DNA of 64,000 bases, from assembly GCA_021827205.1 (NCBI GenBank), contig JAKAWV010000012.1, forward strand, positions 32,534 to 96,533, read 5' to 3'. Positions 57,491 to 64,000 of this stretch are shown here, piece by piece. This DNA comes from Pseudomonadota bacterium (GTDB lineage Bacteria > Pseudomonadota > Gammaproteobacteria > Xanthomonadales > Rhodanobacteraceae). Under the pieces are notes generated by a model. It was not told the origin of the DNA. It ran no database searches and saw nothing but the letters and a program-made list of their open reading frames with translations. The position numbers were made by a program, and so were the translations under genes. Positions within the stretch are counted from its first letter, which is position 1, and each line of letters starts with the position of its first letter.

Positions 57491-57841
57491 TCACTGTGCC
57501 GGCTTGTCCGCACGCAGCAAGGCATCGATGCGCTCGCCACGATCCACGGATTCGTCATAGCGAAAACGCAGCGCCGGTACACGGCGCAGGCGCATGCTGC
57601 GCGACAACTGCGTGCGCAGCTCGCCCGCCATGGCGTTGAGCGCCTTGACCGCGGCGGTCGACTGCTCGGGCAGCAGCGCGATCACCCAGACCGTCGCCAT
57701 GTCCAGATCGCGCGTGACCTCGACATCGGAAACGCTGACCGAGGGCAGCGCATGATCACGCACCGCGGCATGCACCAGCGTGCCCAGCTCGCGGCGAAGC
57801 TCGGCGGAAACGCGATCGGTGCGGGTGAAGGATGGCGACAT
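57491..57841 (-). CDS. rbfA: 30S ribosome-binding factor A
   Basis: MSPSFTRTDRVSAELRRELGTLVHAAVRD...VEVTRDLDMATVWVIAL; between truB and infB. Confidence 0.93.
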   Translation of the reverse strand: MSPSFTRTDRVSAELRRELGTLVHAAVRDHALPSVSVSDVEVTRDLDMATVWVIALLPEQSTAAVKALNAMAGELRTQLSRSMRLRRVPALRFRYDESVDRGERIDALLRADKPAQ

Positions 57842-57958
57842 GACGGCTCGGCTCGGGATGCGGCATGAATCTGGGCACGTGCAGCGCTGCGGGCTCAAGC
57901 CCGCCAGACGCTGCGGCATGGCGATGGCGCAAACCGCATCGCCGACAGTTTACGCCTG

Positions 57959-60595
57959 CTACATGGTGCGCTTGACCTCGATGCGCTCGAAGCACTCGAT
58001 CTGGTCGCCAGCGCGCACGTCGTTGTATTGCTTGACCGCGATGCCGCACTCCATGCCGTTGCGCACTTCCTCGACGGCCTCCTTGAAGCGACGCAGCGAT
58101 TCCAGCTCGCCCTGGAAAACAACGGTGTTGTCACGCAGCACGCGGATCAGCTTGTTGCGACGCACATTGCCCTCGATGACCATGCAGCCGGCCACCGCGC
58201 CGAACTTCGAGCTGCGAAACACATCGCGCACCTGTGCCACGCCGATGATCTCCTCGCGCACCTCGTTGCCGAGCAGACCGGACGCGGCCTGGGTGACCTG
58301 ATCGATGACGTCGTAGATGATCGAGAAGTAACGCAAGTCGATGCCATTGGCCTCGATAACCTTGCGCGCGCTGGCATCGGCACGCACGTTGAAGCCGATC
58401 AGCAGCGCCTTGGACGCCGCGGCCAGCGTGGCGTCGGATTCGGTGATGCCGCCCACGCCGGATGCAATGACGTTGACCTTGACCTGATCGTTGCCGATCT
58501 TGCCCAGCGCGTCGCGCAAAGCCTCGACCGAGCCCTGCACATCGGCCTTGACGACGATATTCAGCGATTGCTGCTGGCCTTCGTTCTGACCCATCTGCGC
58601 CATCAATTCCTCAAGGCGATTGCCGCCGGAGCGCACCAGGCGCGTCTCGCGCCGCTTCTGCTCGCGCTGCTGGGCAACGTCCTTGGCCAGACGCTCATCG
58701 GCCACCACGGCCAGATCATCGCCCGCCTCGGGCACGCCCGAGAGCCCCAGCATCTGCACCGGAATCGACGGCCCGGCGTTGATGACCTGACGGCCGGCCT
58801 CGTCGAACAACGCGCGCACGCGACCGTACTGGGTGCCACAGACCACGAAATCGCCGCGCGCCAACAAACCCGACTGCACCAGTACCGTCGCCACCGGGCC
58901 GCGGCCCTTGTCCAGACTGGACTCGACCACCACGCCGCTGGCGCGGCCATCGGCCACGGCGCGCAGTTCCATCACCTCGGCCTGCACCGAGATTGCATCC
59001 AGCAGCGCCTCCACGCCTTCGCCCGTCTTGGCCGACACCGGCACGAACTGCGTGTCGCCGCCCCATTCCTCGGGCACGACTTCGTGCTGCACCAGACCCT
59101 GCTTGACGTTGTCGGGATTGGCGTCGGGCTTGTCCATCTTGTTCACTGCGATGATCAGCGGCACCTTGGCGGCGCGCGCATGCTGCACGGCCTCGATCGT
59201 CTGCGGCATCACACCATCATCCGCGGCCACCACCAGCACCACGATGTCGGTGATCTTGGCGCCGCGCGCGCGCATCGCGGTGAAGGCCGCATGGCCGGGC
59301 GTATCGAGAAACGTGACCACGCCCTTGGCGGTTTCGACGTGATACGCGCCGATGTGCTGGGTGATGCCACCCGCCTCGCCAGCCGCGACCTTGGTGCGGC
59401 GGATGCAGTCCAGCAGCGAGGTCTTGCCGTGATCGACGTGGCCCATGATGGTAACCACGGGCGGGCGCGGCGCGCGCTCACCCGTGGCATCGGTCTGCGC
59501 CACCAGCTTGGTCTCGGCGTCGTTCTCGGTGGCGCGCACGGCCTGGTGCCCGAGCTCCTCGACCACCAGCACCGCGGTGTCGTGGTCAATGCCCTGGTTG
59601 ATGGTCGCCATGACGCCCATCTTGAACAGCGCCTTGACCACATCGGCGCCCTTGATCGCCAGCTTCTGCGCCAGATCGGCCACCACGATGGTGTCGCCAA
59701 TCGCCACTTCACGCACGACCGGCGCGGTGGGCTTGGAGAACGCGTGCTGACCCGCTGCGGCACGACCCGCCTCGGGCTTGCTCTTGCCGGGCTTGCGGCG
59801 TCCGGCACGGCGCGCGCGCTCGGCTTCGGTCAAATGCAGTTCGCCACCGGAGAAGCGCCCGGCATCACCGTCGCCGCCTGCCGGCGCGCGATGCGAGCCG
59901 CGATCGGGAATGCGATGGCGATGCGGGGCCTCGAGCGCACGCGCGGGTTTGTCGGCCTTGACACGCTCACGCGGCGGATGCGCGCGCGTTTCACCTGCCG
60001 CCACGGCCTTCTCGGCGGGCGGCGATACGGGCTCGATTTCGCTGGCGCGCACGGCCTCCTGCGCAGCTTGCTGTGCCTGCAGTTGCGCAACGGCCTCGGC
60101 CTGCTTGCGCGCTTCTTCCTCGGCGTGCTGACGCTCCATTTCTTCGGCGCGACGGCGATCCGACTCAAGCAAATGCGCTTGCTGCTGATCGCGTTCCTGC
60201 TGCGATTCACGCAATTTGCGGATCGCGTCCTCGCGCTCACTGTCACCCGCGGACTCGTCGGCGATGACACTGCGCTTGACGTATGTGCGCTTGGCGCGCA
60301 CCTCGACCGCGACCGTCTTGGACGTAGCCGCGCGGCCGGAGCCAGTGGAGACCTTGATCTCGCTGACTTTGCGTCGGCTCAGCGTGACATGGCTGGGCGC
60401 GGTGATCGCCTCGCTGCCGCCTTCGGCCTTGCCGTGCGCGCGGCGCAGGAAGCCCAGCAGCTTCATTTTTTCGGTGCTGCTGACGGCCTGGTCCGGACCT
60501 TTGAAATGCATGCCCGCCTCGGCCAGTTGAGTCAACAGCTTGTCGGCTGGAATATCCAGCATCGTGGCGAGGTGCTTGATGGTGACTTCAGACAT
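57959..60595 (-). CDS. infB: Translation initiation factor IF-2
   Basis: [39 protein letters not shown]; GTPase [15 protein letters not shown]. Confidence 0.97.
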   Translation of the reverse strand: MSEVTIKHLATMLDIPADKLLTQLAEAGMHFKGPDQAVSSTEKMKLLGFLRRAHGKAEGGSEAITAPSHVTLSRRKVSEIKVSTGSGRAATSKTVAVEVRAKRTYVKRSVIADESAGDSEREDAIRKLRESQQERDQQQAHLLESDRRRAEEMERQHAEEEARKQAEAVAQLQAQQAAQEAVRASEIEPVSPPAEKAVAAGETRAHPPRERVKADKPARALEAPHRHRIPDRGSHRAPAGGDGDAGRFSGGELHLTEAERARRAGRRKPGKSKPEAGRAAAGQHAFSKPTAPVVREVAIGDTIVVADLAQKLAIKGADVVKALFKMGVMATINQGIDHDTAVLVVEELGHQAVRATENDAETKLVAQTDATGERAPRPPVVTIMGHVDHGKTSLLDCIRRTKVAAGEAGGITQHIGAYHVETAKGVVTFLDTPGHAAFTAMRARGAKITDIVVLVVAADDGVMPQTIEAVQHARAAKVPLIIAVNKMDKPDANPDNVKQGLVQHEVVPEEWGGDTQFVPVSAKTGEGVEALLDAISVQAEVMELRAVADGRASGVVVESSLDKGRGPVATVLVQSGLLARGDFVVCGTQYGRVRALFDEAGRQVINAGPSIPVQMLGLSGVPEAGDDLAVVADERLAKDVAQQREQKRRETRLVRSGGNRLEELMAQMGQNEGQQQSLNIVVKADVQGSVEALRDALGKIGNDQVKVNVIASGVGGITESDATLAAASKALLIGFNVRADASARKVIEANGIDLRYFSIIYDVIDQVTQAASGLLGNEVREEIIGVAQVRDVFRSSKFGAVAGCMVIEGNVRRNKLIRVLRDNTVVFQGELESLRRFKEAVEEVRNGMECGIAVKQYNDVRAGDQIECFERIEVKRTM

Positions 60596-60664
60596 GTCGA
60601 TCTACTCCGCAAGTTTCGAGCCGCGCGACGAGGCGTGGGGGCGTGCGCTGAACATGTCCGGGCC

Positions 60665-62167
60665 TCAGCCGCCCTGCTCCATTTTCTCGATCATCGGCGC
60701 GCGTGCGGCCATGATCAGCGCCGCCGCGCGCGACTCGTCCATGCCCTCGATATCCATCAGGTCAATCACGGCGAGATCGCCGAGATCCTCCAGCGTGTTG
60801 ATGCCGCGCTCACCAAGCATCGCGAGCAGCTCTGAATCCATGCCGTCGAGCGCATCCAGACTGTCTGCGCCAGCGTCGTCGCCGCTTTCCTCGGCGACCA
60901 GCGCCTCGGTCAGCAGTGCATCGCGCGCGCGCGCGCGCAGCTCCTCGACGATGTCCTCGTCGAACCCTTCCACCGCCAACAATTCAGCGGTCGGCACGTA
61001 GGCGATTTCCTCGACCGTGGAAAAACCCTCCTGCACCAGGATCTGCGCGATCTCGGTGTCCACTTCAAGCTTGTCCATGAACAGATTGAGCGCGGCTTTC
61101 TGCTCATCCTCGCTCTTGGCCTGCACCTGCGCCTGGGTCATCACGTTGAGCTGCCAGCCGGTGAGCTTGCTGGCGAGCTTGACGTTCTGGCCACCGCGGC
61201 CGATGGCTTTCGACAACTCGCCCTCAGGCACGGCGATGTCCATCGAGTGCTTGTCTTCGTCGACGATGATCGACTCGACCTGCGCTGGCGCCATGGCGTT
61301 GATCACGAACTGCGCCGGGTTGTCATTCCATAGCACGATGTCCACGCGTTCGCCGTTCAACTCGTTGGCGACCGCCTGCACGCGCGAGCCGCGCATGCCG
61401 ATGCAAGCACCAATGGGGTCGGTGCGATGGTCGTGGGCCAATACCGCGATCTTGGCGCGATCGCCCGGATCGCGCGCGCAGGCCTTGATCTCGACCAGGC
61501 CCTGACCTACCTCGGGCACTTCCAGCTTGAACAGCGCGATCATGAACTCGGGCGCACTGCGCGAAATGAACAGTTGTGGCCCGCGCACCTCGGCACGTAC
61601 CTCCTGCAGATAGCCGCGCAAACGATCGCCGACGCGCACGGTCTCGCGCGGAATGGCGCGCTCGCGCGGAATGAAGGCCTCGACGTTGCCGCCCAGGTCC
61701 AGATAAATGCTGCCGCGCTCGACGCGCTTGACCACGCCGGTCAGCAGTTCGCCCACGCGATCGCGGTAGGCGCCCAGCACCAACTCGCGTTCGGCCTCGC
61801 GCACGCGCTGCACGATGACCTGCTTGGCCGCCTGCGCGGCAATGCGCCCGAACTCCGGGTTGTCAATGGGCTCCTCGATGAACTCGCCGACCTGGATATC
61901 GGCGCGCTCCTCGATCGCATCCATCATGCGCGTCATGCGCTCGGGCGATTCCATGACCACATCGTCGGCCACGACTTCCCAGCGTCGAAAGGTTGCGTAC
62001 TCGCCGCTGTCGCGGTCGATGCTGACACGGATGGCGACATCCTGATCGGGATAGCGCTTCTTGGCCGCCGAGGCCAGCGCTGCTTCCAGTGCCTCGAAAA
62101 TGGTTTCGCGCGCGACTCCTTTCTCGTTGGCAACCGCATCGACGACCAGCATCAATTCTTTGCTCAT
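60665..62167 (-). CDS. nusA: Transcription termination/antitermination protein NusA
   Basis: MSKELMLVVDAVANEKGVARETIFEALEAALASAAKKRY; KH domains; acidic C-terminal repeats. Confidence 0.97.
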   Translation of the reverse strand: MSKELMLVVDAVANEKGVARETIFEALEAALASAAKKRYPDQDVAIRVSIDRDSGEYATFRRWEVVADDVVMESPERMTRMMDAIEERADIQVGEFIEEPIDNPEFGRIAAQAAKQVIVQRVREAERELVLGAYRDRVGELLTGVVKRVERGSIYLDLGGNVEAFIPRERAIPRETVRVGDRLRGYLQEVRAEVRGPQLFISRSAPEFMIALFKLEVPEVGQGLVEIKACARDPGDRAKIAVLAHDHRTDPIGACIGMRGSRVQAVANELNGERVDIVLWNDNPAQFVINAMAPAQVESIIVDEDKHSMDIAVPEGELSKAIGRGGQNVKLASKLTGWQLNVMTQAQVQAKSEDEQKAALNLFMDKLEVDTEIAQILVQEGFSTVEEIAYVPTAELLAVEGFDEDIVEELRARARDALLTEALVAEESGDDAGADSLDALDGMDSELLAMLGERGINTLEDLGDLAVIDLMDIEGMDESRAAALIMAARAPMIEKMEQGG

Positions 62168-62200
62168 TTCGTTACTCCCGCGGGCATGTACCCGTTCGGA

Positions 62201-62788
62201 TCATTGGCTGACTGGAGGGGTTCCGGGCTTGCCCGTCGTGCGCTTGCCACGAGATGCCGGTTTGCTGTTGTCCCTGGCTGCACCTTGCCTGGGCTGCGGC
62301 GCGTAACCCAGCGCCACCCAATCGGGAATCAGGCGTGCGCTTTCAAATGCATCGGCGGCAAAGGTGAACGGCACCGTGTCGACATCCACGGTGATCCGCT
62401 CGTCATCGACCGTAAGCACGCGCCCGCGCAGGCGACGGCGCCCTTGCTGCGGCAGCTTCAGCGTGACACGCACCTCGGCGCCAAGCAGGCGCGCGAAATG
62501 CGCGGCCGTGAACAGCGGGCGGTCGATGCCTGGCGAGGAAATCTCGAGCGTGTACTGGCCCGCAATCGGATCCTCGGCATCAAGCCACGTGGACAACTCG
62601 CGGCTGGCTGTCGCGCAGTCATCGACATCGACCTCGCGACCCGCAACCTCGATATACACGCGCAACGTGCCGCCGTGGCCATGCGTCGCCCACTCGATCC
62701 CGAGACATTCGAGACCGATGCCGGCCAACATGGGCCCGATGCGTTCCGCCAGTGCGCGCGTGTCCAAATCTCCGTCCTGCAGAAACAA
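62201..62788 (-). CDS. rimP: Ribosome maturation factor RimP
   Basis: LECLGIEWATHGHGGTLRVYIEVAGREVDVDDCATASRELSTWLDAEDPIAGQYTLEISSPGIDRPLFTAAHFARLLG. Confidence 0.93.
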   Translation of the reverse strand: MFLQDGDLDTRALAERIGPMLAGIGLECLGIEWATHGHGGTLRVYIEVAGREVDVDDCATASRELSTWLDAEDPIAGQYTLEISSPGIDRPLFTAAHFARLLGAEVRVTLKLPQQGRRRLRGRVLTVDDERITVDVDTVPFTFAADAFESARLIPDWVALGYAPQPRQGAARDNSKPASRGKRTTGKPGTPPVSQ

Positions 62789-62846
62789 AAAAAGGGCGCG
62801 ACCGCCCTGCCCAACGCCGCCTTGGCGGCGCCACTCCCTGCGGCCA

Positions 62847-62874
62847 ACAAAAAAGCCTCACAAGGAGGCTTTCT
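62847..62874 (-). terminator. Rho-independent terminator between tRNA-fMet and rimP
   Basis: Minus strand AAAGCCTCCTTGTGAGGCTTTTTTG. Confidence 0.85.
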
Positions 62875-62887
62875 TGTTCAGAAAGTC

Positions 62888-62964
62888 TGGTAGCGGGGGC
62901 AGGATTTGAACCTGCGACCTTCGGGTTATGAGCCCGACGAGCTGCCAGACTGCTCCACCCCGCA
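62888..62964 (-). tRNA. tRNA-Met (CAT), initiator type
   Basis: TGCGGGGTGGAGCAGTCTGGCAGCTCGTCGGGCTCATAACCCGAAGGTCGCAGGTTCAAATCCTGCCCCCGCTACCA; GGG/CCC anticodon-stem pairs. Confidence 0.93.
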
Positions 62965-63138
62965 TCAGAGCCCGCAATTGTAAGGACGGCGCCGAGCAGA
63001 CGCAACACTTTTCGTGGAAATCCTGATGGATCGGGCGCCTGCGGACCGACCGCACGGCTTGCACCAGCCCTGAATACCGACGTCTTCACCGTCGCGCTGC
63101 AGCATACGGAGTAGGGGGTAGCCCACCTGTAGCCCAAC

Positions 63139-63396
63139 TCACTTTGACGTCTGACCGTCGGGCTCCTCGTCGACCAAGACCAATAGAGCCCCCGGCGTGC
63201 ATCGAAAGTAACGGCACAACCGCTCGATGGTGTCGGTACTGGTCACATAGCCGGGGACGTTGGCGATTCGCGAGACAGTTGGCCGCGACAGGCCGGTCTC
63301 CGCACAGACATCGCTGATCGTGATCCGTCTTCGCTCATGAAAGCTCTTCTCGTCAAGCAGTTGGTTGAACAGGAATCGGATCACGCGCCCTCCCAC
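63139..63396 (-). CDS. Cro/CI-type helix-turn-helix regulator of integrative element
   Basis: RITISDVCAETGLSRPTVSRIANVPGYVTSTDTIERLCRYFRCTPGALLVLVDEE. Confidence 0.8.
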   Translation of the reverse strand: MGGRVIRFLFNQLLDEKSFHERRRITISDVCAETGLSRPTVSRIANVPGYVTSTDTIERLCRYFRCTPGALLVLVDEEPDGQTSK

Positions 63397-63455
63397 TTGA
63401 TCGCGAGTGAATCATATACTTTATTTTTAATAAACTATGGGATATATTTTGATCA

Positions 63456-63476
63456 CATTGCGATTGCACCGCAATG
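63456..63476. promoter_or_regulatory. Inverted repeat CATTGCG-n7-CGCAATG in AT-rich divergent region (candidate operator)
   Basis: Perfect 7-bp arms between divergent HTH and excisionase genes. Confidence 0.45.
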
Positions 63477-63704
63477 CATACGGAGGTCAGAAATGAAGCA
63501 AACGTATCTTACAACTACGACGCACGGACGATCCGGGAGCGGCTGAAGGACTCCGTCTTACTGGAGGGCAGACACTATATCCGCCCCTTCGGCGGCAGGA
63601 AGATCCTGTACATCTGGGAGTCGATCGAGACGGACATGGCTTCCGGAAGCCGCCTACCGGAAGCGGCGATCCCCATGGCAAATGGCGGGGTCTGCAATGT
63701 CTAG
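63474..63704 (+). CDS. Excisionase-like protein
   Basis: DARTIRERLKDSVLLEGRHYIRPFGGRKILYIWESIETDM...IPMANGGVCNV; stop overlaps next start. Confidence 0.75.
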   Translation: MHTEVRNEANVSYNYDARTIRERLKDSVLLEGRHYIRPFGGRKILYIWESIETDMASGSRLPEAAIPMANGGVCNV

Positions 63705-64000
63705 TGTTCGCAACCATCTCGGAACTCTGTTCTTCGACTTCCGCTACCGGGGCGTGCGTTGCCGGGAGTACACCAAGCTCCCGGACATCCCGGCCAACCG
63801 CAAGCGCATGCACAAGGTCCTCGACCAGATCGAGCAGGCTATCGTCACCGGCACGTTCCATTACGCCGACTTCTGGAGTTCCCAGGATTTCGTGGACACT
63901 TTTGGCGAAGGTAGTGAAATCGCTGGAGGTGACGAGTGGCAAAGCGTCCTGGAATCAACGTCGTTCGGCGGAAGTACGAGTTCATCGAATCGAACCAGAA
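63700..64000 (+). CDS. Tyrosine-type site-specific integrase, N-terminal arm-binding (DUF3596-like) part; runs off the right edge or is disrupted
   Basis: MSSVRNHLGTLFFDFRYRGVRCREYTKLPDIPANRKRMHKVLDQIEQAIVTGTFHYADFW. Confidence 0.7.

Noticed and set aside
58028-60835. 935 aa plus-strand ORF opposite infB
   Set aside because: Antisense shadow of infB; composition dominated by codon-complement artefacts.
62888-62964. tRNA-fMet as attB for the adjacent integrative element
   Set aside because: The tRNA 3' end faces away from the integrase side and no duplicated tRNA 3' segment is seen; att sites cannot be located without more sequence.

Overview
The window is mostly a conserved gammaproteobacterial chromosomal backbone. 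Gene order, the tRNA cluster and GyrA Gln at the Ser83 position suggest Lysobacterales/Xanthomonadales, possibly a Rhodanobacteraceae-like acidophile; this is inference, no search was run. Backbone blocks are: partial NAD-glutamate dehydrogenase (-), SSS symporter/DUF3311, gloB, a LysM lytic transglycosylase, fabI, ppiD, tRNA-Val, hupB, lon, clpX, clpP, tig, a five-tRNA cluster, an MFS transporter, a Kef-type antiporter, fumC, purB, a RoxA-like cupin oxygenase, GNAT, sucA-sucB-lpdA, pilH-like, cbpA/hsp20, peroxiredoxin, gyrA, mtnA, phaC/phaE, pnp, rpsO, truB, rbfA, infB, nusA, rimP and tRNA-fMet. The standout region is about 36.2-45.8 kb. It encodes a complete sulfur-oxidising heterodisulfide-reductase-like (sHdr) core: DsrE3-type, hdrC1, hdrB1, hdrA, hyp, hdrC2, hdrB2, a Cys-rich small protein, DsrE2-type, tusA and a lipoate-protein-ligase-like protein. 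A degenerate class-I-amidotransferase-like ORF lies upstream and a Cys-containing FadL-type outer-membrane protein downstream. No LbpA (GcvH-like lipoate carrier), LipS1/LipS2 or rhodanese is visible in the window. The right edge (from about 63.1 kb) enters an integrative element (HTH regulator, excisionase, integrase N-terminus). IS3 debris, an unusual hairpin/octamer patch and a long inverted repeat in the sucB-lpdA gap are also present. Most long ORFs antisense to backbone genes are GC-rich shadow ORFs.
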